Source: Acidimicrobiia bacterium
GTDB taxonomy: Bacteria; Actinomycetota; Acidimicrobiia; IMCC26256; JAMXLJ01
Assembly (NCBI GenBank): GCA_035651955.1
Contig: DASRES010000073.1
Span: 1 to 45,464 of the forward strand
DNA: 45,464 bases
Direction: 5' to 3'
Shown here: one piece after another, positions 8,310 to 17,599 of the stretch
Layout of the letters: each line of letters opens with the position of its first letter
Position numbering within the stretch: the stretch's first letter is position 1
Program-made: the position numbers and the translations under genes
The notes under the pieces: model-generated
What the model saw: only the letters and a program-made list of their open reading frames with translations
Told to the model about the DNA's origin: nothing
Databases searched by the model: none

Positions 8310-10445
8310 GTGCCGACGCCGTGGACCAGCAGCGTCAGCGCGTCGTTGGGGGGCGATGGTGCGGCGCTCACGCTCGTCGAGGGCTCCGCGTTCTGCATCT
8401 CCGCGCACAGCGGCGACATCGTGCCCGGGCTCGCGCACGGGCTGTTCTTCCGCGACACGCGCTTCCTCTCCGAGCTGCGCCTGCGGGTGAACGGCGCACC
8501 GCCCGAGCCGTTGTCGGCCACGACGGGCGACCCGTTCAGCGGGACGTTCGTGCTGCGCGACCATCCCCGGCCCGGCCGCGCCGACTCGACGCTCATGGTG
8601 TTCCGGCGCCGCTACGTGGGCCGCGGCATGCGCGAGGACGTCGTCGTGCAGAACTTCGGCGAGGAGCCCGCGTTCTGCTCGCTCGAGCTCGCGTTGGGAT
8701 GCGACTTCGCCGACCTGTTCGAGGTGAAGGAGGGACGCGTCGAGAAGGTCGGCGATTCGCACGTCCGCACCACCGAACGGTCGCTCGAGTACTCGTACCG
8801 TCGCGGGCGCTTCACGCGCGGGACGCGCGTCGAGCTCTCGCACCCGGCCCAGGTGAGCGAGGACCTCGCCGTGTACGAGGTGATCGTGCCGCCGCGTGCC
8901 AAGTGGAGCGTCTGCGTGCAGGTGACGCCGGTCATCGACGAGCACGAGATCACGCCGCGCTACCTCTGCGGACGGCCCGTCGAGCGCTCGACACCGGTGG
9001 AGCGGCTCGAGGCGTGGCGGCGACGGCTGCCCGTCCTCACGACGGCGCACGACGACTTCCGCGCGCTCCTCGCCCGCTCCACCGAGGACCTCGCCGCGCT
9101 GCGCATCTTCGACCCGGAGTTCCCGGATCGCGCCGTCGTCGCGGCCGGCGCGCCGTGGTTCATGACGCTGTTCGGGCGCGACTCGCTCCTCACGTCGTGG
9201 ATGGCGATGCTCGCCGACTCCGACCTCGCGCTCGGCACGTTGCAGACGCTCGCCCGCTTCCAGGGCACCGAGGTGAACCCGATCACGGAGGAGGAGCCCG
9301 GTCGGATCCTCCACGAGATGCGCTTCGGCGAGAGCGCGGAGCTCTCGCTCGGCGGTGGGCGCGTCTACTACGGGACGGCGGACGCCACGCCCCTGTTCGT
9401 CATGCTCGTCGGAGAGCTCGAACGGTGGGGCAACAAGCGCGCCGAGGTCGACGCGCTGATCCCCGCGGCGGATCGCGCGCTCGAGTGGGTCACACGCTTC
9501 GGCGACCGCGACGGCGACGGGTACGTCGAGTACCAGCGCACGAGCGACCACGGCCTGGCCAACCAGGGGTGGAAGGACTCGTGGGACGGGGTCCGCTTCG
9601 CGGACGGCACGCTCGCCGAGGCCCCCATCGCGCTCTGCGAGGTCCAGGGGTACGTGTACGCCGCGCTCGTCGCGCGCTCGCACATCGCGACGGAGCACGG
9701 TGACGCGGCGCTCGCGACGTCGTTGCGTGACCGCGCGGCCGCGCTGAAGCGGTCCTTCAACCGTGACTTCTGGATCGACGACCGCGGCTGGTACGCGATG
9801 GGCCTCGACCGCGACAAGCGGCCGATCGACGCGCTCGCGTCGAACATGGGTCACTGTCTGTGGACGGGCATCGTCGACGAGGAGAAGGCACCGCTCGTCG
9901 CGAAGCAGCTTCTCTCGGACGCGTGCTTCTCCGGTTGGGGGATCCGCACGCTCGCGTCGACGATGACGGGCTACAACCCGATCAGCTACCACGTCGGCAG
10001 CGTGTGGCCGCACGACAACGCGGTCTGCGCCGCGGGCCTGATGCGCTACGGGTTCGTCGACGAGTTCCACCGTGTGATGGAGGGACAGATCGCGGCGGGC
10101 TCGCACTTCGGGAACCGGATGCCCGAGCTGTTCGCGGGACTCGACCGCGACGAGGTCGCGTTCCCGGTGGCGTACCCGACGTCATGCTCGCCGCAGGCGT
10201 GGGCCGCGGCGAGCCCGTTGCTGTTCCTGCGCGCGATGCTGCGCTTCGAGCCTGACATCCGCAACGCGGAGCTCCATCTCGCCCCCGCCGTCCCCGACTG
10301 GATCGGTCCGCTGCGCCTCGACGACGTGCCGCTGATGGGGGGCGAGCTGTGCATCGAGACGGAGGGCGACCGGCTCGACGTCCTCCAGGTCCCCGACGGG
10401 CTGCGGATCGTGAGCGAGCCCCGCCGCCCGACGCTCGAGCCGTAG
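8310..10445 (+). CDS. Glycogen debranching-type amylo-alpha-1,6-glucosidase
   Basis: 711-aa protein of the bacterial/archaeal amylo-alpha-1,6-glucosidase family. An N-terminal beta-rich domain (about residues 20-230, with ISAHSGDIVPG and GLFFRDTRFLSEL) is followed by an (alpha/alpha)6-barrel domain. The barrel carries PWFMTLFGRDSLLTSWM, NQGWKDSWD, SYHVGSVWPHDNAV and YPTSCSPQAWAAAS. It probably trims alpha-1,6 branches of glycogen or a similar glucan in the cytosol; the exact substrate is inferred. The GTG start is 8 nt after a TAGCGT box. The 3' end is only 4 bp from the convergent egtD stop. Confidence 0.88.
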   Translation: MPTPWTSSVSASLGGDGAALTLVEGSAFCISAHSGDIVPGLAHGLFFRDTRFLSELRLRVNGAPPEPLSATTGDPFSGTFVLRDHPRPGRADSTLMVFRRRYVGRGMREDVVVQNFGEEPAFCSLELALGCDFADLFEVKEGRVEKVGDSHVRTTERSLEYSYRRGRFTRGTRVELSHPAQVSEDLAVYEVIVPPRAKWSVCVQVTPVIDEHEITPRYLCGRPVERSTPVERLEAWRRRLPVLTTAHDDFRALLARSTEDLAALRIFDPEFPDRAVVAAGAPWFMTLFGRDSLLTSWMAMLADSDLALGTLQTLARFQGTEVNPITEEEPGRILHEMRFGESAELSLGGGRVYYGTADATPLFVMLVGELERWGNKRAEVDALIPAADRALEWVTRFGDRDGDGYVEYQRTSDHGLANQGWKDSWDGVRFADGTLAEAPIALCEVQGYVYAALVARSHIATEHGDAALATSLRDRAAALKRSFNRDFWIDDRGWYAMGLDRDKRPIDALASNMGHCLWTGIVDEEKAPLVAKQLLSDACFSGWGIRTLASTMTGYNPISYHVGSVWPHDNAVCAAGLMRYGFVDEFHRVMEGQIAAGSHFGNRMPELFAGLDRDEVAFPVAYPTSCSPQAWAAASPLLFLRAMLRFEPDIRNAELHLAPAVPDWIGPLRLDDVPLMGGELCIETEGDRLDVLQVPDGLRIVSEPRRPTLEP

Positions 10446-10449
10446 CTCG

Positions 10450-11415
10450 TCACGCGAGCGACGACAGCGAGAGCGCGAAGTCACCCGCCGCGTCCGTCCA
10501 CCAGCGTCGCAACTGCAGTCCGGCCGCGGCGAGCTCCTGCTCGACCCGTTCCTTGCGGAACTTCGCGCTGATCTCGGTGCGCATCTCCTCACCCGCCGCG
10601 AACGTCGCGGTGAGCTCGAGGTCGGGGACGTGGACCTCCTGGTCGACCGTCGACCGGAGTCGCATCTCGATCCACTCCGGACCGGTCTCGAAGCGCGCGA
10701 CGTGCTCGAACCGCTCGGGTACGAAGTCGGCACCGAGTGCGCGGTTGACGACGCGCAGGACGTTGCGGTTGAACGCCGCCGTGACGCCGGCGGAATCGTC
10801 GTACGCGGCCTCGAGGCGCGCGACGTCCTTCACGAGGTCGGTGCCGAGCAGGAACGAGTCGGCCGGCTCGAGGTCGGCGGCGACGTCGGCGAGGAAGGCG
10901 GCGCGCTTCGTCGGCTCGAGGTTCCCGATCGTGCCGCCCAGGAAGGCGACGAGACGGCGGCCCCCCCGCGGGAGCTCGCGCATGTGGTGCTCGAAGTCGC
11001 CGACGACCGCGTGGACGTCGACGGGCGCGTACTCCTTCTCGATCGCCGCGGCCGCGTTCCGCAGCGTCGTCTCGCTCACGTCGAACGGGACGAAGCGCGC
11101 CAGGCGACCGCGCGACGCGAGCGCGTCGAGCAGCAGGCGCGTCTTCTCGGACGTGCCCGAGCCGAGCTCCACGAGCGTGTCGACCCCCGCGACGTCCGCG
11201 ATCTCGCCCGCGCGCGCGACGAGGATCGAGCGCTCCGCCCGCGTCGGGTAGTACTCGGGCAGGCGAGTGATCTCGTCGAAGAGCTCCGAGCCCCGGTCGT
11301 CGTAGAACCACTTCGGGGGCAGGTCCTTCGGCGACCCGCGCAGCCCGGTGGCGACGTCGCCGCGCAACGCCGCGCGCAGGTCGGATTCGTCGAGGTGGAC
11401 GTCGACGCGGATCAT
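10450..11415 (-). CDS. egtD: EgtD, histidine N-alpha-methyltransferase
   Basis: 321-aa SAM-dependent methyltransferase that trimethylates histidine to hercynine, the first step of ergothioneine synthesis. It shows the EgtD start region ([22 protein letters not shown]), [13 protein letters not shown] motif [29 protein letters not shown] and the C-terminal [19 protein letters not shown]. It is the last gene of the egt cluster; its ATG overlaps the egtC stop by 4 bp (ATGA). Confidence 0.96.
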   Translation of the reverse strand: MIRVDVHLDESDLRAALRGDVATGLRGSPKDLPPKWFYDDRGSELFDEITRLPEYYPTRAERSILVARAGEIADVAGVDTLVELGSGTSEKTRLLLDALASRGRLARFVPFDVSETTLRNAAAAIEKEYAPVDVHAVVGDFEHHMRELPRGGRRLVAFLGGTIGNLEPTKRAAFLADVAADLEPADSFLLGTDLVKDVARLEAAYDDSAGVTAAFNRNVLRVVNRALGADFVPERFEHVARFETGPEWIEMRLRSTVDQEVHVPDLELTATFAAGEEMRTEISAKFRKERVEQELAAAGLQLRRWWTDAAGDFALSLSSLA

Positions 11416-12158
11416 CGGACGACCACCGGCTCGACCTCGTAGCCGCAGGCCGACCCGTGCACGGCGCTGCCGTCGGGTACGCGCTTCCAGCCGGGCCGGT
11501 CGTCGAGCGGCTCCGACGCCACCAGTAGTGCGCCATCGTCGTGATGGACGAACAACGAGTTGCCGATCGCGGTCCCGGCGACCGTGCAGCCGTCGGTGAG
11601 GAGGAGGTTGATGCGGCCGCCCGCGCGCGCGTACGTCGTGCGCGCGACGTCGGCGACCGCGTCGCGCGGCGACGCACCCTCGTCGACGCGGTCGAGCACG
11701 AGCGCGAAGAGCACCTCGGAGTCGGTGTCTCCTTCGAGGGCCGAGGCGCGGCGCGCGCTCACCCGTGCGCGCAGCTCGTCGCCCACGCCGTCCCGGAAGC
11801 CGGGGACGGTGCCGTTCAGCGAGAACGTCCACCGCCCGTCGACGAACGGCGCGTTGCCGGTGACGTCGAGCACGAGACCGGGGGACGCGGCACGCGCCGC
11901 CGCGAGCACGGCAACGGATGTCGCACCTCCATGCATCGCGCGGTACCCCGTGTCGTCCCACATGCGCGTCGTCGTGCGGTAGCGCCGCGCGCCGGGCTCG
12001 CGCTCGACGTACCACGCGACGCCCCACCCGTCGGGATTGTCCGGTGTCGCGGTCTGCAACCGGGGGGCCTCGGCCTGCTCGACGAGCGCGTGCGGCGCGT
12101 CAAAGAGGAGCGTGTCGATCGCGATCGGCGCACCGAGGTACGCGAGGTGGCGGCACAT
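11412..12158 (-). CDS. egtC: EgtC, gamma-glutamyl hercynylcysteine sulfoxide amidohydrolase
   Basis: 248-aa class II glutamine amidotransferase-like hydrolase that removes glutamate from gamma-glutamyl-hercynylcysteine S-oxide. Cys2 (MCRHLAYLG) is the N-terminal nucleophile after Met removal. [10 protein letters not shown], the [11 protein letters not shown] loop and [13 protein letters not shown] are typical. Its start shares one base with the egtB stop (TGATG) and its end overlaps egtD by 4 bp, giving tight translational coupling. Confidence 0.94.
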   Translation of the reverse strand: MCRHLAYLGAPIAIDTLLFDAPHALVEQAEAPRLQTATPDNPDGWGVAWYVEREPGARRYRTTTRMWDDTGYRAMHGGATSVAVLAAARAASPGLVLDVTGNAPFVDGRWTFSLNGTVPGFRDGVGDELRARVSARRASALEGDTDSEVLFALVLDRVDEGASPRDAVADVARTTYARAGGRINLLLTDGCTVAGTAIGNSLFVHHDDGALLVASEPLDDRPGWKRVPDGSAVHGSACGYEVEPVVVR

Positions 12159-13474
12159 CAGGCGATGTCCATGTCACGAGCGCAGCGAAAGCCGGCGAAG
12201 ATCTGACGCCGGATGGGGTAGTCCCAGTTCCGGAACGTCGTGCGCACGGCCGGGACGTGCGTCGCCCACGACCCGCCCCGCAGCACCTTGTACTCCGAGC
12301 CGAAGAACACCTCCGAGTACTCGCGGTACGGGAACGACACGAACCCCGGGTGCGGGCCGAAGTCGGTCGAGGTCCACTCCCACACGTCGCCGATCATCTG
12401 CTCGCAGCCGTACGCGCTCGCGCCGTCGGCACGGGACCCGACCGGCTCGGGACCGAGCCGCGCCTGACCGAGGTTCGCCCGAGCCGGCGTTGGCGCGCCG
12501 TCGCCCCACGGGTAGCTGCGGGCGCGGCCGGCGCCGGGATCCCACGACGCGGCCTTCTCCCACTCCGGCTCGGTCGGGAGCCGCTTGCCCGCCCAGCGCG
12601 CGTACGCGTCGGCCTCGTACCAGCACACGTGCTGCACCGGCTCGTCCGGCGGGACCGGCTCCCACGTGCCGAAGCGCCGGCGCGCCCAACCCGAGCCGTC
12701 GCGCCGCCAGAACTGGGGCGCGTGCAGGTCGGCCTCCACCCGCCACGCCCAGCCCGCGGCCGTCCACCAACGCGGGTCGTCGTAGCCGCGGTCCGCGACG
12801 AACTCGGCGTACGCGGCGTTCGTCACCGGCGCGCGGTCGATCAGGAACGACGGGACGTCCACGACGTGCGCGGGGCGCTCGTTGTCATACGCCCACGGCT
12901 CCGTCGACGTCCCCATCACGAACGGGCCGCCCTCGACCAGCACCTCGCCGTCGACGTCGCGCACCGCGGAGCGAGGCGCCGGCTCGGCGAACGGATACGT
13001 GGCGTCGCGCAGCTGCAGCGTCGCGAGCATCGTCTCGTCGTGCTGGTGCTCGTGCTGCACCACCATCCCGTACACGAACGCGTTGCGGAGGAGCTCGTCG
13101 CGGTCGAGGTCCACGGTCGCGAGCACGTCGAGCACGCGCGTGCGGACATCGCGCGCGAACGCGCGCGCGTCCGCCGGCCCGAGGATGTCGAGCGACGGGC
13201 GCTCGCGGCGCGGGTGCCGGAAGGCGTCGTAGACGTCGTCGAAGCGCGCGTCGGTGGGCGGCGCGCCCGTCAGCGTGCGGACGAGCCAGAGCTCCTCGTA
13301 GTGCGCGATGTGCGCGAGGTCCCATACGAGCGGCGACATGAGCGGCGAGTGCTGGGCCAGGAGGTCGCCGTCGGAGACCGGTTCGAGCAGCGCGAGCGTC
13401 CGCCGCCTGGCGGCGTCGAGCTCCGACGCGACGCGTTCGCGGATGCCGGTGACCGGCGCGACACCTGTCGTCAT
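12158..13474 (-). CDS. egtB: EgtB, iron-dependent sulfoxide synthase
   Basis: 438-aa sulfoxide synthase that couples gamma-glutamylcysteine and hercynine with O2. An N-terminal DinB-like four-helix domain carries the iron ligands: HIAHYEELW and the H-x3-H of QHEHQHDETML (about residues 140-146). The C-terminal FGE-sulfatase domain has VTNAAYAEF, VCWYEADAYARWAGKRLPTE, GDVWEWTST and the end GFRCARD. The ATG at 13474 overlaps the egtA stop by 4 bp, which favours it over longer in-frame starts. It uses EgtA's product, consistent with the mycobacterial-type pathway. Confidence 0.95.
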   Translation of the reverse strand: MTTGVAPVTGIRERVASELDAARRRTLALLEPVSDGDLLAQHSPLMSPLVWDLAHIAHYEELWLVRTLTGAPPTDARFDDVYDAFRHPRRERPSLDILGPADARAFARDVRTRVLDVLATVDLDRDELLRNAFVYGMVVQHEHQHDETMLATLQLRDATYPFAEPAPRSAVRDVDGEVLVEGGPFVMGTSTEPWAYDNERPAHVVDVPSFLIDRAPVTNAAYAEFVADRGYDDPRWWTAAGWAWRVEADLHAPQFWRRDGSGWARRRFGTWEPVPPDEPVQHVCWYEADAYARWAGKRLPTEPEWEKAASWDPGAGRARSYPWGDGAPTPARANLGQARLGPEPVGSRADGASAYGCEQMIGDVWEWTSTDFGPHPGFVSFPYREYSEVFFGSEYKVLRGGSWATHVPAVRTTFRNWDYPIRRQIFAGFRCARDMDIA

Positions 13475-14694
13475 GTCGTCTCCCATTCGGGTTCCGGAAG
13501 CGGCAGGAGCGTGCCGTCGCGCGTCCACTCCGCAAGCCGGTCGTCGGCGGGACATCGACCTCTCGCGACGTACTGGTCGCGGTACCGCGCGACGAGGTCG
13601 ACGGTCGACGCCGCTGCCCCCATGCGCGGCAGTGCATCGAGCGCGGCCGCGAAGCAGTCGCGCGCGGCGCGGGCGAGGAGCGGGTGCGCGGTCGCGTGAC
13701 GTGCCGCGTCGCGCCACATGCCGGTCGTCCGTTCGACCACGCGCGCCGCCCGCTCGGCCGCGTCGTCGTCATCGAGCAGCGCGACCGTGACCGCGACCGC
13801 GACCTGCCACCAAGGGTCGGGCAGGGAGTCGATCATGCGGAGCTCCAGCCAGCCCCGCGGGCGGACCGGTGGGAACAGCGTCGTCAGGTGGTACTGCAGG
13901 TCGTCGACGGTCGGGTAGCCGAACCGTTCGTGCCCCGACATCCACGCCCGGAACGTCAACGGCTCGAGCACGGGTTCGTAGTGCGTGCACGAGTGACGGA
14001 CGAGCATGACGCGGGCGTCGAGCGCGTAGCGCGCCCAGTCGTCCGCAGGATCGTCCGAGACGTGGACCGGCGCGGTGCGCGTGGGGTCGAGCGCGGCCCA
14101 CACCGCGAGCCGGCTCGAGCGCCACCCGCTCGGCCGTCCGCACGCGAGGGGCGAGTTGGCGAACGCGGCCGCGAGGACGGGCCCGAGCGCGTGGGCGAGC
14201 CGCCACCGTGGCACGACGCGGCCGTGCCGGCCGACGTCGACGTTGACCTGGAGCGCCGCGGTGGAGCACATCATCGTGCGACCACTGGGCCACGCGGACG
14301 CGAAGTACCGCTCCATCGCGCGGTAGCGGGGCGCGTCGACGACGCGTCGACCGTGCCGAGCGGGATCCTGCCCGACGGCGACGAGCCCGTACCCGTCGCG
14401 TGCGAGCGCGGTGCGGATGCTCGCCATGTCGCGGGCGAGCGCGCGGCAGGCGGCGTCGATCCCGGACGCGGGTTGGGTGCTCAGCTCGAGCTGGCCGCCC
14501 GGCTCGAACGTGATCCGGCACGGATCCGGTCCCGCGAGCACGTGCTCGCAGGTCGCGTGCACGTGCGACGACGGCACAAGACGACGGACGTCGTCGGTCG
14601 CGACGACGAACCACTCGCATTCCACACCGACCCGGCCGTCGGACGAGCCGTGGAAGCAGGCGTCGACGACGGCGCGCGCGTCGTGCGCCGTCAT
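13471..14694 (-). CDS. egtA: EgtA, glutamate-cysteine ligase
   Basis: About 407-aa GCS2-type glutamate-cysteine ligase supplying gamma-glutamylcysteine to EgtB. Visible landmarks are GVECEWFVV, FEPGGQLELSTQP, YRAMERYFAS, MMCSTAALQVNVD, HALGPVLAAAFANSP and YHLTTLFPPVRPRGWLELR. I prefer the ATG at 14694 because family similarity begins there; an ATG at 14748 would add 18 residues but lies inside the upstream leader ORF. Neither has a clear ribosome binding site, so initiation probably depends on translation of that leader, which stops 23 nt upstream. Confidence 0.92.
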   Translation of the reverse strand: MTAHDARAVVDACFHGSSDGRVGVECEWFVVATDDVRRLVPSSHVHATCEHVLAGPDPCRITFEPGGQLELSTQPASGIDAACRALARDMASIRTALARDGYGLVAVGQDPARHGRRVVDAPRYRAMERYFASAWPSGRTMMCSTAALQVNVDVGRHGRVVPRWRLAHALGPVLAAAFANSPLACGRPSGWRSSRLAVWAALDPTRTAPVHVSDDPADDWARYALDARVMLVRHSCTHYEPVLEPLTFRAWMSGHERFGYPTVDDLQYHLTTLFPPVRPRGWLELRMIDSLPDPWWQVAVAVTVALLDDDDAAERAARVVERTTGMWRDAARHATAHPLLARAARDCFAAALDALPRMGAAASTVDLVARYRDQYVARGRCPADDRLAEWTRDGTLLPLPEPEWETT

Positions 14695-14717
14695 CTCGCG
14701 GACGGAGGCCGGCACGC

Positions 14718-14792
14718 CTACCGGTGCCCGAAGTGCGCGGCCACCCATGTCATGTTGCGGACCGGGGCGAGCCAGTCGTGGATCGCGTCCAT
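14718..14792 (-). CDS. Leader micro-ORF upstream of egtA (24 aa)
   Basis: A 24-codon ORF starting MDAIHDWLAPV and ending WVAAHFGHR. Its ATG follows GAAGGAGGAGCG, one of the best ribosome binding sites in the window. It contains three His and two Trp codons. It lies in the gap between the ABC ATPase gene and egtA, stopping 23 nt before the egtA start, which lacks a good Shine-Dalgarno. Coupling or His-responsive control of the ergothioneine genes is possible. It could also be a chance ORF, but the spacing and strong site argue against that. Confidence 0.55.
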   Translation of the reverse strand: MDAIHDWLAPVRNMTWVAAHFGHR

Positions 14793-14824
14793 CGCTCCTC
14801 CTTCGTCGAGAGAACAGTCGGGGA

Positions 14825-15958
14825 TCAGAGAGACTTCAGCTCGGCGGGCACCGACTCGGCGCCGACGGAGCTCCGCAACGCGCGGTGGATGGCGTCGGGC
14901 GTCAGGACGCCGAGGAACGTCTCGCCGTCGAGCACCGCGACGCGACCCGACTCGGTCAGGAGCGTCGCGGCCAGGGCGGCCTCCAACGAGTCGTCGACCG
15001 AGATCCACGCTTCGATGCGCTCCATCCGGTCGCGCACCGGGCCGGTTCCGTCGACGTCGTCCTCGAGAACCTGTCCGCGCAAGGTGCCGTCGTCGTCGAC
15101 GACGGCCACCCAGTCCGTCGCGTCACGAGCCAAGACCGCGCGTGCCGCTTCGAGCGGTGCGTCCGGGGACACCGTCGAAGGTCGGACGATCCCGTCGAGC
15201 GAGACGGGCGTGACGCGCAGTCGCTTCAGGGCGCGGTCCGACCCGACGAAGTCGGCGACCATCTTCGACGCGGGCTGACCGAGGACCTCGGCCGGCGTGT
15301 CGTACTGCATGAGGATGCCGCCGACGTCGAGGATCGCGATCCGCGTCCCGAGCTTCACCGCTTCCTCGACGTCGTGCGTGACGAACACGACGGTCTTGCG
15401 CACCTCGTCCTGCAGCCGCAGGAACTCGTCCTGCAGACGGCCGCGCGTGACGGGGTCGATCGCACCGAACGGCTCGTCCATCAGCAGCACCGGGGGGTCG
15501 GCGGCGAGCGCGCGAGCGACGCCGACGCGCTGGCGTTGCCCACCCGAGAGCTGCGCCGGGTACCGGCTGCGGTACGCGGCCGGATCGAGACCGACGAGCT
15601 CGAGCAGCTCGTCGACACGCCGGCGCGTGCGCGCGCGGTCCCAGCCGAGCAGACGCGGCACGGTCCCGACGTTCGTCTCGATCGTCTGGTGTGGGAACAG
15701 GCCCACCTGCTGGATCACGTACCCGATACGGCGCCGCAGGCCGACCGGATTGACGCGCGTGACGTCCTCGCCGTCGAGGAAGATGCGCCCGCTCGTCGGC
15801 TCGATGAGCCGGTTGATCATCTTCAACGTCGTGGTCTTGCCGCACCCTGACGGTCCGAGCAGCACGCACGTCTCACCCGCGGGGACGTCGAGGTCGAGGT
15901 CGCGGACCGCGAGCTGTCCGTTCGGGTAGCGCTTGCTGACCGACTCGAGACGGATCAT
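14825..15958 (-). CDS. Betaine-type ABC transporter ATPase with CBS domains (OpuCA/ProV family)
   Basis: 377-aa ATPase of a quaternary-amine/betaine uptake system. Walker A GPSGCGKTTT (about residues 35-44), the family-typical YVIQQVGLFPHQTI Q-loop, signature LSGGQRQRVGVARAL, Walker B LLMDEPFGAIDP and H-loop VTHDVEEA are present. Two CBS repeats follow from about residue 255 to the C-terminus and usually sense ionic strength or nucleotides. GGGAGG precedes the ATG. Its permease and binding-protein genes diverge from it, while downstream on the same strand lie the leader ORF and egtABCD. That suggests the transporter handles ergothioneine or a related betaine. Confidence 0.92.
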   Translation of the reverse strand: MIRLESVSKRYPNGQLAVRDLDLDVPAGETCVLLGPSGCGKTTTLKMINRLIEPTSGRIFLDGEDVTRVNPVGLRRRIGYVIQQVGLFPHQTIETNVGTVPRLLGWDRARTRRRVDELLELVGLDPAAYRSRYPAQLSGGQRQRVGVARALAADPPVLLMDEPFGAIDPVTRGRLQDEFLRLQDEVRKTVVFVTHDVEEAVKLGTRIAILDVGGILMQYDTPAEVLGQPASKMVADFVGSDRALKRLRVTPVSLDGIVRPSTVSPDAPLEAARAVLARDATDWVAVVDDDGTLRGQVLEDDVDGTGPVRDRMERIEAWISVDDSLEAALAATLLTESGRVAVLDGETFLGVLTPDAIHRALRSSVGAESVPAELKSL

Positions 15959-16068
15959 GCGCGGGCCTCCCGCGGCGTGACGAGGAGCGGTCAGGCGACT
16001 CCGCGTGCGACGGTCGCCACGAGCGGCGCGATGCGGAGCGGGACGCGTGGGGGTGGGACGGTCGCCCG

Positions 16069-16078
16069 ACGGTACCAT
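16069..16078. promoter_or_regulatory. Overlapping divergent -10 elements of the transporter
   Basis: Within 16069-16078, TACCAT (16073-16078) reads rightward toward the permease genes and TACCGT (16074 down to 16069) reads leftward toward the ATPase/egt genes. They share the GGTACC core, a symmetric arrangement that could drive both transcripts. No strong -35 is seen. Confidence 0.4.
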
Positions 16079-16130
16079 CGCCCTTCCCCGCAATTCCCGG
16101 CGGTTTCGGGCGAGCGATGGAACCCGTGCC

Positions 16131-16814
16131 ATGAACCTGCTCGCCGCGGGCTACAGCGGCAGCGCGTGGATCGACTGGTCCTGGGTCACGAACCACACGA
16201 CGGAGATCTCGACGCGCCTGCACGAGCACGTCGCCCTCGCGGGACTCGCGCTCCTGTACGGGCTCGTGATCGCGTTCCCGCTCGCGGTGCTCGCGTCGCG
16301 CCGGCGCCGGACGCTCGCGCCGATCCTGTCGGTGACGGGCGTGCTGTACACGATCCCGTCGCTCGCCGCGTTCGCGTTCCTGCTCCCGTACACGGGCCTG
16401 TCGCGCAACACGGCGCTGATCCCGTTGACCGCGTACTCGTTGCTCATCCTGATCCGCAACATCGTCTCGGGCCTCGACGCCGTTCCACCCGAGGTGACGG
16501 AGGCCGCGCGCGGCATGGGGTACTCGTCGACGCGCCAGCTGCTGTTCGTGGAGCTCCCACTGGCCGTGCCCGCGATCGTCGCGGGCATCCGCATCGCGGC
16601 CGTCACGCTCATCGGGCTCGTCCCGGTCGCGGCGCTCATCGGGCAGGGCGGGCTCGGCGCGTTGATGCTCGATGGTTTCCAGCGCCAGTTCCGCACGCCG
16701 ATCACCGTCGCGGGCGTCCTCGTCATCGCGCTCGCGGTCGTCACCGACGCCGCGCTGCTCCTCGTGCAACGGCTCGTGACGCCGTGGGCGCGCGCGAAGG
16801 TCGTCGCGTCGTGA
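16131..16814 (+). CDS. Betaine-type ABC transporter permease (OpuCB/ProW-like), first
   Basis: 227-aa integral membrane permease of the glycine betaine/choline type. Several hydrophobic segments run from about residue 35 to the end. The cytoplasmic EAA loop reads EAARGMGYSSTRQLLFVELPL, in contact with the ATPase. It starts at the ATG at 16131; the longer frame upstream runs into the promoter region. The stop overlaps the next permease gene by 4 bp (GTGA). The second permease and a lipoprotein complete an OpuC-like four-gene system. Confidence 0.88.
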   Translation: MNLLAAGYSGSAWIDWSWVTNHTTEISTRLHEHVALAGLALLYGLVIAFPLAVLASRRRRTLAPILSVTGVLYTIPSLAAFAFLLPYTGLSRNTALIPLTAYSLLILIRNIVSGLDAVPPEVTEAARGMGYSSTRQLLFVELPLAVPAIVAGIRIAAVTLIGLVPVAALIGQGGLGALMLDGFQRQFRTPITVAGVLVIALAVVTDAALLLVQRLVTPWARAKVVAS

Positions 16815-17560
16815 GCTTCTTGCAGGACGTGCTGCGGTGGTTCTCCAACGGTGACCACTGGCGCGGCAACGAGGGGATCCCGCACCTCGTCGTGCAGCAC
16901 CTCGAGATCTCCGCGGTGTCGCTCGTCGTCGCCGCGCTCGTCGCGCTGCCGATCGGGCTCGTGCTCGGGCACCTGCGTCGCGGCGGCTTCGCGGCGGTGA
17001 ACGTGTCCAACGTCGGGCGCGCGCTCCCGAGCCTCGCGATCCTGCTCCTCGCGGTGCTCGCGTTCGGGGTCGGGAACCCGCCCGCCGTCCTGCGCGGGAT
17101 CGGTATCGGCTCGATCCCCACGTTCATCGCGCTCGTCCTGCTCGCGATCCCACCGATGCTCACGAACACGTACGTCGGGATGGCGAACGTCGACGCGGAG
17201 CTGCGGGAAACCGCGCGCGGCATGGGGATGAACGGCGGACAGGTGCTGCGACGCGTCGAGCTCCCGGTCGCGATGCCGTTGATCATGGCCGGCGTGCGCA
17301 CGAGCGCGGTCGCGGTCGTCGCGACCGCGACGCTCGCCGCGTACGTCGGGTGGGGTGGTCTCGGCCGCTACATCATCGACGGCATGGCGGTGTCCGACAA
17401 CGTGCGCGTGTTCGCGGGCGCGCTGCTCGTGGCGGTGCTCGCCATCGTGGTCGAGCTCGCGCTCGCCGGGGTCCAGCGGCTCGTCGTGTCGCGCGGGCTG
17501 CGGGCCGGAGTCGGACCGGTCGAACGTGTTCGCGAGCAACCTGCGCCGGTGAACGCGTAA
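16811..17560 (+). CDS. Betaine-type ABC transporter permease (OpuCD/ProW-like), second
   Basis: 249-aa permease paralogous to the preceding one. After a short amphipathic N-terminus (SFLQDVLRWFSNGDHW) it has about six hydrophobic segments and an EAA loop (ETARGMGMNGGQVLRRVELPV). The GTG start overlaps the upstream stop, and 39 bp separate its stop from the binding-protein gene. It should form the heterodimeric membrane channel with the first permease. Confidence 0.88.
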   Translation: MSFLQDVLRWFSNGDHWRGNEGIPHLVVQHLEISAVSLVVAALVALPIGLVLGHLRRGGFAAVNVSNVGRALPSLAILLLAVLAFGVGNPPAVLRGIGIGSIPTFIALVLLAIPPMLTNTYVGMANVDAELRETARGMGMNGGQVLRRVELPVAMPLIMAGVRTSAVAVVATATLAAYVGWGGLGRYIIDGMAVSDNVRVFAGALLVAVLAIVVELALAGVQRLVVSRGLRAGVGPVERVREQPAPVNA

Positions 17561-17599
17561 CGTCTGACCTTCTACTCGACGGGCCCATGGGGAGGCACC

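Noticed and set aside
14695-14748. Longer egtA start at 14748
   Set aside because: No ribosome site, and it lies inside the leader ORF; similarity to EgtA begins at the ATG at 14694. Kept only as an alternative.
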